From NCBI GenBank assembly GCA_008694505.1, contig VZDJ01000095.1:298465-362464 (forward strand): DNA of 64,000 bases, written 5' to 3'. Below the pieces are notes generated by a model. That model searched no databases, was not told the DNA's origin, and worked only from the letters and a program-made list of their open reading frames with translations. Shown here piece after piece: positions 11,046-22,959 of this stretch; position 1 is the stretch's first letter, and every line of letters begins with the position of its first letter. The DNA is from Cyanoderma ruficeps. Taxonomy: Eukaryota > Chordata > Aves > Passeriformes > Timaliidae. A program made the position numbers and the translations under genes.

Positions 11046-11640
11046 TGCAGTTGCTCCTTGCCATGAACTTGAGAAATGGCGTTCTGGCAGAAAGATCTAG
11101 CACCTGTCACTGAACTGACGTTGTCATCCTTTCTGCAAACTGCAAGAAAGGTTCATCAGCCCCCCGCATAGTTGTGGCAAACAGCTGTTTTGGAGCTGAT
11201 AGTTCTATCATCTGCACCAAAGCCGACATGCCAACCTTTTGGCACTGCTCCAGTACCAGTGGGTCATACCTGTAACCTGTCTGTTTACGTCAGCAAATTC
11301 ATCTACACTCAGCAGCACATCTGGCCCGACCCCATACCTAGGGTCATCTTGACGAGCTTGCAGATTCTGTGTTGCAGTCCTTTCAGCCAGCTGAGTCCAC
11401 TTAGAAAAGTGGACTTGAATAAACAGGTCATATTCAACAGGCTGAAAAAGAGCCTTGCCCAGGCATCGAATGTCATAGGGTGGTAACACGTCTGTGTCTA
11501 TCAATCTTAGAAACTGCATCGTCTTGGAAGACGCCAGACCATGTTTTCCAACCCTATCACGGAGATCAACTAATTTGCCTGCCAACACAAATTAGCATGT
11601 TTTCTGCGACCAGCTTCCTGGATTACAGGGAAAGCTTTCA
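11046..11640 (-). pseudogene. gag: gag capsid region with major homology region, frameshifted
   Basis: Capsid forms the core shell. The N-terminal boundary looks like KAFPVIQEAG near 11620 in one frame. The body of the N-terminal domain (DTDVLPPYDIRCLG, then HFSKWTQLAE, then RYGVGPDVLLSVDEFADVN) is open in a second frame at 11208-11588. The major homology region is in a third frame near 11110-11169 (RGADEPFLQFAERM, with the expected Glu, Phe and Arg) and runs into a TGA at 11107-11109. At least two frame changes are needed to follow the domain. Confidence 0.85.
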
Positions 11641-12790
11641 AACTGCCCTGCGGGACACCACCGTCCTCCGAATCCTGCTCAGACAGCACAGGGGCAGGAA
11701 CGAGATCCCGTCTCACCGCAATTGCAGAGCTAGATGACCCATCTCTGCCCTGCAGGGCCCGCCGTGCCAAGCCCCGGCCATTGACTGCTTCAGTCTTGGT
11801 TTGGACCTCATCCCAAAATGGTGTGCGATCCCGTGGCCAGACCATCACCTGGCACGGAGGCAGTGTCCAGCACCCAGCTGAAGGGGACCTGTTTGCCCAG
11901 GACCCTTTGCCACGGGTGAACATCGGCGCGTCCCCGGCCGTGCCATCCCTCCACTTGAAAACAAACACTGAGCCAGACCCCGCCTCCACCTCAGAAGCAG
12001 CTGTGCAGGCGGCTCCGCTCTATCTCACTGTGGGGGGGGGAACTGAGTAGTGGGGGGGTGGGCATGTCCCGCGGGCTCGCGGCATCACCAGGCTCCTTTT
12101 TCAAGGATGCGGGGGGAACGGGAGGGACTCACAGCTCGGAAGCCTGCCAAGCCCCTCACTCCCACCTCCGTCCTCTTGACGGCTCCTCAGCGGCGGGCGG
12201 CAGCTCTGGCAGAGCCCGAAGGAGACCCCCGCCCAGCCCCTGGACTCCAATTCCGGACGGCTCCCTCCCCTGCTGGGGACAGGGCTTCTCAGCTGTTTTC
12301 CCGGAGTGCGCAGAATCCCTCACAGAATGCGGTTGCGCCTGCGCAGCACGGGGGACTGAAACCTCCTCCCCCCACTCCTTGGGCGGGCTGCTGTTCCCTT
12401 TCACGGCATACTTAGCAGAGATTCCGCAGTGGGGACCATCTGCCGTCACGCTTTTCCCTGCGGAATCCAGGTGCGTGACCAGTGACACCAATGCCGGAAA
12501 GGCACAAGGGGATGGGACAGGTGACACGCGAATCCTGCGCCACTGCCGGTGCTGCTGCCCCGGGTCCAGGCGCACCGCCGGTGCCAGCCCCTCGGGGCTC
12601 ACACTAGCCCCACACGCCTTCGCCCCCCGTCCGCGATGGGGTGACACCGGCGAGATCCCACGCGGGGACCTCCTGCCCGCAAAATCAGTCCGCGTGGTCC
12701 TGCTACTCATCGGCAGATCTTCCTCACTGCTGCACCTGCGCAAGGGCGTGGCCGCAGGTTCCAACCCTTGCCCACTGTGGTTGGGGGGGG
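11641..12790 (-). pseudogene. gag: gag matrix-capsid linker, CpG- and proline-rich
   Basis: Between matrix and capsid lies about 1.1 kb of GC- and CpG-rich sequence. One minus frame (about 12156-12800) is rich in Pro, Ser, Arg and Gly (SSPPKEWGEE and APPNHSGQGLEP). Another frame (11570-11989) leads into the capsid start. The high GC content leaves long open frames on both strands here, including a 272-codon plus-strand frame that is judged an artefact. The position and composition fit the variable linker of a betaretroviral Gag, but no motif proves the exact limits. Confidence 0.7.
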
Positions 12791-13104
12791 CCATCAGCCT
12801 CCCCCTCCTCCCTGAGCTCGGGAGAGGAAGTGAGAACAGAGCCTTCTTGGCTCGGAACTTCGGAAATGGATTGTGAGCCACGTAGGAGCTTGTCAACCCG
12901 CTTCCAGGTATGAACCAGCTTTGACAAATGCCCATCGTTCTCTCTGGCACAGGCCTGAAGCAAACGGCTTCCAACGTTCTCCCATTCTGACAGAGAGAAA
13001 GCAATATTGAGATTGCCAAGGAAACCACAAATCCTCGCCAAAAAAAACCCCAACAGCTGGAATTCCTCTGCAGAAACAGAGGATTTTTCCTTCTCTAGGA
13101 CCAT
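12724..13104 (-). pseudogene. gag: gag matrix region, probable Gag start
   Basis: The first ATG of the frame is at 13102-13104, about 180 bases downstream of the PBS. It reads MVLEKEKSSVSAEEFQLLG, then ARICGFLGNLN, then EWENVGSRLLQACARENDG, a helical, charged N-terminal domain of the kind expected for retroviral matrix. No Gly follows the Met, so a myristoylation signal is not visible. The frame stops at 12724. The Gag linker appears to continue in a different frame from about 12790, so a frameshift interrupts the gene. Confidence 0.75.
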
Positions 13105-13210
13105 AAACCAATGGTCCAGCACAAGAGCACTATCTGTGGTAGGGGAAGAAGTAATTTCTTACGGCCTTTACCTTCAGAAGCACAGCAGTGTGAAAGATCC
13201 ACACACACAC

Positions 13211-13287
13211 AGGCTGCAGTTTTCACACGGCAGGGGTCACCAGATGTGACCCAGGCTGCAGTTGGCACACATCTGGGGGTCACCAGA
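13211..13287 (-). promoter_or_regulatory. Tandemly duplicated primer-binding site region
   Basis: Just inside the 5' LTR the minus strand reads TGGTGACCCC (13276-13285), two bases from the LTR end. The same ten bases recur at 13233-13242. A unit of about 43 bp (AGGCTGCAGTT, then GGGGTCACCAGATGT on the plus strand) is repeated. TGGTGACCCC matches the start of the PBS for tRNA-Trp; the bases after it differ between the copies and from the tRNA. Confidence 0.75.
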
Positions 13288-13573
13288 TGTTGTGGGCCGA
13301 AGTTGGGCGTGTCCCAATTTCAGGAACACTGAAATGAAGCTCGCACCACGGCAGTGAGGAAAACACTCTTTTAAATTCAAATCTGACTCCAGTTTATATA
13401 CATATGTACAGAGGTCAAGAGATTGGCCACACAGGTTGCCACCTCTTCAACCTGGATGGTGGACATCACCATCCATCATCTCCTCTCTCAGAGGAGAAGT
13501 ATGTAAACATTCTAAGAATAGATATTGTTTTCATGAAGCTGCATGAGGAAGTTCTTCACCAAGACAGAAGGCA
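13288..13573 (-). repeat. 5' LTR of the provirus
   Basis: 286 bp, ending CCCACAACA on the minus strand next to the PBS. The TATA box (TATATAAA) is at 13393-13400. It is the partner of 6878-7163. The bases after its outer edge (GAAAAC) do not match those outside the 3' LTR (GTGAGG). Confidence 0.93.
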
Positions 13574-13995
13574 GAAAACTCAGGGCAACAATTTAGAACA
13601 CCAGAGCAGCCGGTTTTCCATTGTGTTCCCAGGGGAGGACCAAGACCCATCTACACCACTAGATCTTCAGAGGAAAACTACACACTTTTACAGGATCATT
13701 GCTTCAACAGAACCACATCTGTCACTCCAGGAGGACTGCAGCCACAATTTAACTGGACTGCTACCAAACACCAACTAACAAGATGTCAGGTTGTATTCTG
13801 ACTCTGTAAGTGTTTTTTTGGTACTATTGCATTTTTATTTTAATTTCCCTACTAAAGAACTGTTATTTCTATTCCCATATCCTTGCCTGACAGCCCCTTG
13901 ATTTCAAAATCATAATAATTTGGAAGGAGGGTGTTTACGTCTTCAGGGGGGGCTCCTGCCTTCCTTAACAGACAGCTGTCTTTCAAACTAGGACA
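13574..13995 (+). mobile_element. ERVL-class LTR, 5' part missing
   Basis: The 3' two-thirds match the other ERVL LTRs here: CAGGTTGTATTCTGACTCTG as at 24335, then ACTAAAGAACTGTTATT, CTTGCCTGACAGCC, and an end at CTAGGACA (13995). The start that matches TGTCCTGGGTT is absent. The element is cut near the outer edge of the proviral 5' LTR. Confidence 0.75.
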
Positions 13996-14234
13996 TCGGT
14001 TTAAATCTATCAATCCTCATCCTACATTTACATGCCCTTAACTCTCTCTCCAGCTCTATTGTAACTCTGTTAGGTACCAGAAAGTGCTCTAGGGTCTCAT
14101 TGGAATCTTTTCTTCTCCAGAATGAACAACCCCAACTGTCTCAGTGTGTCTTCATAGGAGAGGTGCTCCAGCCCTTTGAGCATCTTCATGGCCTCCTCCT
14201 CTATACCTGTTCCAGCAGGTCCATATCTTTCCAT
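13996..14234 (-). mobile_element. CR1 LINE fragment
   Basis: The plus strand shows reverse-complement CR1: CTCTAGGGTCTCATTGGAA, then GAACAACCCCAACTGTCTCAG, then TTCATAGGAGAGGTGCTCCA, then CCAGCAGGTCCATATCTTTC. It begins exactly at the 3' end of the truncated ERVL LTR. Confidence 0.78.
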
Positions 14235-15872
14235 GAATGAAATCTTTAAAAAAACCAACAACAAACAACCCAGGGGTATTTATACCCTCGTTTATATAGA
14301 GGTGGCAAACCATCACCAGCCAAGTCAAAGTGTTGGCAGAGCAAGAGCTGCCATCACACCTACAGAGCACTTGGGATGGCAGCCAACAACCACCCCTTGC
14401 CCTGCGGAGGTGACTATGCAATCTAAGTATGAAGAAGAGGGTAAACTATAAAGTTTAACTATCAACCAACAGAAAAAGAAAATATGTATTTCATAAGAGG
14501 TGCAAGGTTTGGCTTGAAGCAGAAAAGACTTTTCTTCTCTAGAAGCAGCTTCAAAGAGAAGGCTTTTTGTGATGCATTTGGTCCTACTGTGACTGGCCAA
14601 GCTGAGCATTTAAAGAGGAGGATACACCTTTAAGATTTCTAGGGGTGCTTCCAAAATGTAAACAGACCTGCACTATCCACAGTCATCTCATTGATTTAAC
14701 AGGGTCATTTACAATGTTGGAAGGAGAGAAGAAAACAAAAAGAATTTGTCTACACTGAAATTTGTTTCTTCAGTTGAAAAAATGCTTCCTGTGTGAAATA
14801 CATAGTGATTATGTACTGTCCCTGTCACTTCTTGCTGATGAGTGTTGGGTACAAGACGGAGGAGGAAGGGAGGAGAAGAACCCACACAGTTTTCACCCCC
14901 ACCTTCTGCCCTGCTACATTTAATACAAGACAAGCGGCATCAAGTAGCCCAGAGCTGGATTTTTTTCAGGTATACTCCTACCTTGAATTAACTTCATAAG
15001 ATTTAGAATACCTGGAAGAATTTAGAATATTTAGGGGAAGTGTTTAGTTTATGTAATTGTAATATGTAACATGATTCCTTTTTCCATTCCCAAAATGATC
15101 CCATTTGGTTCTACAAACATCATGGTGCTACACATTTATATTTCACAAGTAGGCACAATGCAGTCTAGGATCAACCAGTGTTGTGCTCCTGAAGGGGCAG
15201 ATACACAGCTTGGCTTAGAGGACCTATAACCCTGTACATGCACAGATATGCCTCAAGGGTGTGTAGAATCTCATGATAACTTATCTGCCTTTGAGACATT
15301 TAACACCCACAACCCAACAGTCTGTGGAGAGGGCAGCTTCTGAACATTTGTTTTTACAACAATCTCAGAATGAACACAACAATCTGATACTTAGCACTTT
15401 ATAATACTTCAAGGTTTTAAAAGCAAGTGTCTTCTTCCAGTCATTGCAATCATATTTTTCTGTGAATCTTCCAGAGACCCTGGCATGAACAGGTATCTCA
15501 TGATAGTAGGAATCAGAGATAGTGAATTCAGTAGGACTTGAGATGATCTGATCCAAAGAGCAACAAAAACCCTACAGCTACCAAAGAGATAAAAATAATA
15601 ATTTACACAGCTATTGTAATCTGCCACCAGAAAAACAGGGTCCAGTCAAGATATGAATCTAGATTTTAAGCCTTAAAAATCCTGAAGGTCTTTGGTAGTT
15701 CCTAATTGGAGAAGAAAGCCAGGGCCTTGAAAGGAAATAGCTGGTCAAAGAGACAGTGGTGTTTCTGGGCAATATCAATGGGAGTAAAGAGTTAAGTGGT
15801 TCTAAGTGGTTCGTTTTTGTCCTAAAGTGGAATGCCTATGAAATGCCAAGTAAATAAATAATTTTAAAAACC

Positions 15873-15925
15873 ACAACAAACAAACAAAAACCCCACAACA
15901 AACAAACAAACAAACAAACAAAAAC
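15873..15925. repeat. (CAAA)n simple repeat
   Basis: Interrupted CAAA units, for example CAAACAAACAAACAAACAAA. Confidence 0.9.
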
Positions 15926-16762
15926 ACAACCCCAGAAAGAGAGAGAGGGGGAAGCAGAATAAAAATAACGGTTAATACACAGTGTTCCCTCAGAGTGTCT
16001 TCTTATGCCTGCAGCCATAGGTTCCCACAAACTCAATCTACATAGCTCCTCCAGAATAAAGGAATTTGTGAGTGATGAATATAAAGAATATGGTTTCCTG
16101 GGTTGTTGCATGCTATCCAAACTAAGTACTGACCAGATTTATTCACTGCTATTTAGAAGTTCTAATTATGGATGAAAGAAGTGTAAAAGAACATGCAGGG
16201 AATGGGGGAGAAAATGCAAAGCATTAACACTTAAGGAGGCAAGTGGAGTATAAGAAGGTATTCTAGTTACTCACCTCCAGTCCTTTTGTCTGTTCCACCC
16301 TACTGAAGAGCAAAGGTGAGCTTTTATAATGAGTCAGAAGAGCTTTCCATTTAGACAGGGAACAGGAACATCCTGGACTCCAGGAAGCTCACTTGCACCC
16401 AAAAATCTCCAGCTGTTCGACAAGATCTCCTAGGAGCGCCAAGTCAGTGACAAACACATGGCTTACTAAAATGAGGAGAAGAGGAGGAAGGAAATGTACA
16501 ACACCATCCAAGCTGCTTCAGGATTGGTGCTACCGGTAGCATAACTCCTGCCACTGGGATGTATCCTCAGCACTGTATTTGCACCGCTGATTAACTTCAG
16601 AAGACAAGATGAGCCATGTCAGAGAGACCTCCATTAGCCTAATATCTCAATAGCAAACTGCAACTGCTTATCAAATGAGATATTTCTACCATCCACCTTC
16701 TTTGTAATCATGTCCCTATGGGATACCCATCACCTTCTGATGTCATGAGGGACACAGGGTAG

Positions 16763-16783
16763 GAAAGAAAGAAAGAAAGAAAG
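16763..16783. repeat. (GAAA)n simple repeat
   Basis: Five tandem GAAA units. Confidence 0.85.
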
Positions 16784-19700
16784 GTTCATGGCTATAGTTT
16801 CCTGCTAGCAAAAAGAAAACAAGTAGTGCTAGCATGATTACCCATTAAATTTGTGAAAAAAAAAATATTGTCATCATACAACACAGGACTGTTGAAGGAG
16901 AGTAATCAGCATTGCAGCTATATTATTTCCAGAAATGTGTCACCCTTTTCTTAGAACCATTTTCATTTGGAAAGAAGAGGAAGGCTCTACCCCTGAACTT
17001 AATAATTGTCACTGCAGCCTGAGATACTGAACATGATGAAACTCTCGATTTATGTCTACTGCTATGGCAGGAATTCCAGATACATTTTTGCTATAAAGTC
17101 ACACTAGCATTCAGCAATAAGATCTGCTAGTCATGGTGTGTGTTTCTGCACCTCTCCAGAACTCTTACCAGGCATCACTGCTTACAGCCCTGCATTAACT
17201 TTTGAGGGGGAAGTAAAGAATTTAATTTCTATCAGTGGTGAAAAATAAGGCCAAAGCATGGATTTGGATTTGGAGTGCCTCCATGTCTGCTTCTCTTCAA
17301 ACTTTCCAAGTATATCTTTATTGACACACCTGACAAAACGGTGTTATTTGCAAGATTAAGACCTAGATTTTATTAAAAATGCAGGGATTTGAATTTCCCT
17401 TCACAAAACTAGGGGTTGAACGACTCAAATTTCAGTGGTTTCAGAAGAAAAAAGCTGTTGGCCAGGATGGTAGGGGTTTTTTAATGCCTACCAGCAGATG
17501 ATCTTTGTTAACACCCATCTTAACAAAACTGGAATCTGAATCATAGCAAAGGTTTTCTTTTCTTCATAAACTGAGACTATTTAGAAAGTGAGGTGTTTGT
17601 AATTCTTTGATGTATTTTCTTAAATTTTTGGTGTATACTGATGGTGTATACTAATTTAGATATCTCAAATACTGGGAAAGGTGCTTTGGAGAAAGCCAAA
17701 TTGTTAATAGAATATTTGTTTGCACTGTTTATGTAAGTTGAATGATAAAAGCAGATATGGATTGTAAGGTCCATTGTTAAAGGCTTAAAGAAACCCTGTA
17801 TCTTTGTTTTGAAGTCTGTGAAGCTATCCTTACGGTTTTTATTCTATTATTGGGCCAAATAGTATTTATTATTTGGCCAAATATTTATTATTCTTTTATT
17901 TTATTATTGGGCCAATTATTTACTTGCATAAAGTGCAATGTGAATGCTCTAAAGTGGTAAGATTTCTCTTTCTGCAACATATACTTGGTTTATTCTTGAA
18001 TATTTGCCCTGCCAGGTCTTAACAGTTATTGCAGCTATCAGTATTATTCCCATACTACAAGTGTGGGAGAAAAAGCCCTGAACGCAAAGAGATGCAGGAG
18101 CTTGCTCAGTGTCATCCTATACATGTAGTAGACAAATTCCCCTGCCCCAAGCAACTCTCAGAGCCACCAGAACATGAGAAATATCACCAAACATTTGATT
18201 TGCTGTCCCTGAAATACACAGATTTGGGAAAGAATTTATCTTTGATGATTTATTTCTGTTAAAAGTTTGAACTTGAAGGCACTCAGAAAGCAATTATTAA
18301 GCTATTTTGGTGAAGTGATTTGTGGATTCAAAGAACACTGAATACAGCATGGACACCAAGACCTACCCGTCAAAGGAAAATCAAGTAAAGAGTAGTTCAA
18401 ACAAAGCCCATGTCTTAATTCTTATAGATATGCAAATATATTTTTGTAGGCAACAAAGGTATTGCCATAAACATGTGCTCAAATGACATCCACTGGATGA
18501 CATCCAGAGGACTGTTTTTTTACTTCATCCTTTTTTCCTTCCCTACCCCCCAGTAGAGATTCAACCTAAATGGGTCATGAATTGACTACCTTTGATGTGA
18601 ATGGTAAACATTTCATCTCCTGCTCTACAAAGTCTGCTGGTTAATATTTATAGGGATTGAGGAATATTAAGTTATTTGAGAAGGAGCATATACTTATTTC
18701 CACAAATACAGAGAATGTATGGAAAGGAAGAGATTGTCAAGACTTACAAAGACATCAGATTGTGAAGAGTCTTGTGAAGACATCAGATGGTGAAGGAGCT
18801 AGTTATTTACAAAAAGAATTGAGTTGTTTTAATGAACACATTTAATGAAAGTTTAATATTGTCTTATATTGTACATCTTAAATTCCAAGCTTCTGAAAGA
18901 AGGTGATTTCACATAAATCTCCACTTTCCTTGTTCATTTGACATTCTTGTTAAAAACATTAGCCTAACAGTCAACAGGAAAAGTAGAGTGCTTTCAGATG
19001 GTGACCTTCAAAACTCTTGATTTATGCAAGCTTCTTGATTTTCAAAGGTTTTGCTTCATCATCAGAAAAGCTGATACAGGGCTTCAGTGGAACCCCTGAC
19101 TGACATGAGAAATCATAAGACTCATCAGAGATCTGGGATTTCTTTCTTGAAAAAGGCAACGAATGTAGCTTGCAGACAGAGAATGTAATTGTTAGGACTC
19201 CTTCGTCTGGCAGAGAGCAGAGGTCAGGCAAGAGCAGCTCCACTTTCCGTAAAGGAGGAAAGCTCTAGGTTTTGCATTTTTCATCTCACCCTGAGCCCTT
19301 TTCGACTCCATGAGATAATGGATATCAACGTATTCCTTAAATTTCTCATCTGCTGTATGTTGGGGGTTTTGGTATTGCTCTTCATCTTTCCATTTTACCA
19401 CACTGTTCATACATGAGTTATTTCCCACTGAAGAGAAGATATTATTTCATCTGATACCCTACCTGACACATTTTACTGTTTAGTGTCCCATCATATCTGC
19501 GAATATTGGAGTAATTTGTGCTACAGCAGCTTAGAATGTCTTCATATGTTTTCTGCAGCCAAATTACTGTTTCCCTTTCTCATCACCTTTGGTCTCAGTC
19601 CTCAGCTGTGCAGATGGGGATGAGAAAGAACTGTATAATTAAACATTAAAGTGACAGCATATATCTTTTGTCACTTGGTGAGGTGTGCCACAGGCATATG

Positions 19701-20924
19701 TCTGAGAGCACAGGATGTTCTCAGCAGCAGCTGCTGCGTACAATGCTGAGCCTATCACTACTACAAACTGGCTTGAAAGATATTGGTAAACATTGAAATG
19801 ATAGTAAAAGCAACTTGAAGTGTGTGAAGATAAAAGTAGTCCAACTGATGTGTTTAGTTCAATTCCCTGCTTTGGTGGCAGCTCCGGGTGCCTTCTTCCA
19901 AGTACTTTGTGGCTTTAGGTCAGCTTGCCTATAATTTACCTGCCCTCCAGGGCAGTCAGGTTCATGAATTGAGAGGTATAAGATGAACTAACTCAAGATC
20001 CATTAGGGAATATATGGAGGTTGAACCTTGTTTTCTTCAAAACCTGTGGTGTGCCTTATATCCAAGCTAGAGTATAAGGTGGGAAAAGTGGGGTTATAGG
20101 TACAGGATTGTGCTTTATTTCAAGAGACAAGTTGTCATATCAGCTCCTTCTCTAAATAAATGGTCTGGATGGCCACCTGGTTAGAAGTGGGAACTTCCTG
20201 AATTCCCACACGAATCCAAATCCCACTCTGAGCCAGTAGCTAATAGCTACTATACATAGTAGCTCAGGATAGTAATGAAGAACTAGAAGCTTCTGAAGTA
20301 GTGTAGGCACAGTTGCCAGTTACAGAACCTCCATCACCAATGAGCCTTAATCCTTTGGAGGAACAAAGAGGATTTCGGGTAGTAACTCCATAATGCCTAA
20401 AAGGTCTGAAAGAATTTTAAATCACTATTTAAAGAGAAATCTTTTGTTCTCTAGGAGTTGGAAGCAGGTTACACAATGGAGTTGGCAATAACTCTACAAG
20501 GACCTGGTGGAAGTTCTGATTTCATCTGCAGAGAGCCCTCATTCAGCAAACATACCTACTTTGTCACAGTTTTTAGTTTTTGAATGCTGTTGACTTGCAG
20601 AGCTGCCAAAACTGCTTAAACCTCCAATTACAGTTAATAAGGAATAAACAAACAGATGGGTACATAGTGCAGGTAGATGATTCCTCTGTTATAATGCAGC
20701 TTTAAGTGATAGCAAAAGGCAGAGTGGGGCTATTTATGCTGCCCACGGGAGGAGAGGAATATTTACCTTTAGCTCTCTTGTGCATGCAGCACTGGAAGTT
20801 TGCAAAAAGGTGCTTCTTTTCTTTATAAGTGCATAAAATGCCCCCAAGACCTCAAAACAGCTTTGCTACTTGGAGATTTGAAGTATTGATTATTTATCAA
20901 CATTTTGAACTAAACATAAATAAT

Positions 20925-21078
20925 ATATATTGTAATCTCAGTATATGATGCTAAATATAATATGTTTATCATAAAACACGTATATGTTTATAATAAAACA
21001 ATATATCATATATAATGAAGTTATATATGATATTATATATATTANATATATTATATATATATATATAAATATTTTTAA
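20925..21078. repeat. AT-rich low-complexity tract
   Basis: TA/AT dinucleotide runs with an N at 21045; frames through it are meaningless. Confidence 0.9.
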
Positions 21079-22959
21079 AGGCCCCGATGTCCTTTGCTTG
21101 GAAATGTCTGGAATCTCCCCAGCTGAAGCAGAATTTCTGCTGCTCCTCCATAAGGACTGTTTGAAATATTTTCCTCAGTTACTCTCTGAGAACATAATAT
21201 GCTTTTGCATGAAGCTTCTCATGTCCTTCAGGGTAAGTCTCTCTCCCTCTGTTACTTAATTAGTTAGTACTTTTTAAACTTTGAAATTCAGGGTCTACTT
21301 AGATTTGCCTTAACTCCTTCTTAGTTTATTTTGAGGAGCCTTAAGATAGAATGGAAATGGCTATGGCACTTTAACCCCAAATTTCTACAATCAGAAGGCT
21401 TTGTACCATAGCAGGGATATACAGAGGAGAAGCTAAGAAATAAATAAACAAACAAACTTTGGCTATGAAACCTTTCTCAGTTGCCTACATACCTCCTAAG
21501 GCTCAGGGAAGTGCAGTTATATTCTTCATGAGAAGTACCAGATAGAAGGAACTGACAATATTAGGTGTTGAAAAGCACTCTCCATTTAAGCCCAAACTCT
21601 TCCCTTTGAATATTAAGTATCATTTCTCCAAGGAAAATAAATTCACCATATCAAATTCCTTTCATCAGCCCACTCAGTGGAAAGCTGCCTTCTCAACCAC
21701 ACCCTGCTCCACTCTGTTTTTTCCCAAGCGTCTCCCCAAAAGGACATCCTCACCTCTCACTCTCCTCTCTGAAAAGCTCCCAGGAGGACTGGGTAATCTT
21801 GCCCCTGTTGTTAGTTTTTCACCCCATCTGGAAGAGAAGCAATTATACTCAACTGGGCCAAACCCACTGGATCTTCCTGGGCCAGCTGTGATGGCTCTTA
21901 TCAGCCAACATTGCATGACTTCCCAGCTGTAAGGTGATCTCCGCTCAGAAAGGGGAACAATGTGAACTTTGAACGACAGACATAAGGCTAAAAGGAATGA
22001 TTCTCAAGCAGTCATGTAAAAACCAGGAAGACTCATTAGTACATCTCTAAGAATAATACAGTGCAATTGAAAGTCAGACAGGAAACAGTGCTGATGTTGT
22101 TTCTATGTAGTTTTCTTCCAGCTACAGGTAAAAAATAATTTATCTGATCTTTATCATGTGTCATCACCCTTGTGGCAGCACTGCTTTCTGTTCTTAATGG
22201 GATGTTTCTGATTTGTTGAATGGATATTGTTTTATACATCTGCCTTTTTTGGTTTCCGTAATTAATTTGTTGCCATGGGCTAGATTGATTAGGGGCAATT
22301 TTTGAACGTTTGGCACTTAGCTTTGATTCAGCAAGTTGTCTGAAAATATTCACCACCTGAGTAATCCCTCTGTGTTAGACCTAACGTGGCTAGAATGGAA
22401 CAAAAATTTCATGACCTTATTGATACTAAGGACGTGCTTTTCCCAGTCAGTATTGATTAGCCTATCCTGGAAATCAGAGAATGACATGAATATGATTATT
22501 TCCTTCCTCCTATACAGATCAATGCAGAGATTTTTAGAAGCAATTGGAGATTTTGCTGGCAGAAAATGAAGCAGTGTAAAGGCATGGATTTATTTTTTTT
22601 TCTAATTACAGAGTAAGACACCAGAGTCTGGAATACCATTTCCTTTGAAATCAAAAGACTGACATAATGAATTTCAAAAAAATATAATCTGCTAGCAGTG
22701 CCAGAGCGGGAACCTCAAGTTGTTTATACCAACATTATTTGTTTTGCTCTGCAGTTCACTTTCATAAAGTTCATATTTATTGATTGTGTGTGATTTGTTG
22801 AATGGGAACATTTTATAATTCCATATAGACAAGCATCTCCCTCATAAATGTATTTATAAAGTCATTTTATATGCAAATACTTATTTCTGCAACAGCAAGA
22901 AAATACCATGGAACTTCATCGCCTGCAGAGCTGGTTGGAAGAGTAGTTCCCACGCTGGA

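Larger units (their letters stand above)
6878..13573 (-). mobile_element. Betaretrovirus-like endogenous retrovirus, LTR-gag-pro-pol-LTR, no env
   Basis: A 6.7-kb minus-strand provirus bounded by two 286-bp direct-repeat LTRs. In transcription order it holds the 5' LTR, a PBS beginning TGGTGACCCC, gag (matrix, capsid with major homology region, one CCHC knuckle), a GGGAAAC heptamer, dUTPase, protease (DTGAD), reverse transcriptase (YMDD), RNase H, integrase, a polypurine tract and the 3' LTR. A dUTPase upstream of the protease is the betaretroviral arrangement. Pol ends within about 50 bases of the polypurine tract, so env is absent. All coding regions carry frameshifts and stops. By hand the two LTRs differ at roughly 25-30 of 286 positions. 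No matching flanking duplication was seen. Confidence 0.95.
14235..22959. other. No gene seen; AT-rich DNA with simple repeats
   Basis: No exon, RNA gene or intact repeat family was recognised. Short open frames (the longest about 108 codons) lack domains. A small local duplication lies at about 17843-17925 (ATTATTGGGCCAA repeated) and another at about 18738-18795. Confidence 0.55.

Noticed and set aside
12058..12876. 272-codon plus-strand open frame
   Set aside because: It lies antisense to the GC-rich gag linker, where few stops occur on either strand. It has no domain, and the minus-strand provirus explains the region.
6878..13573. Calling the provirus an alpharetrovirus because of its tRNA-Trp-type PBS
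   Set aside because: The dUTPase ahead of the protease, the separate pro frame and the GGGAAAC site favour a betaretrovirus-like element. The PBS alone does not decide the class.
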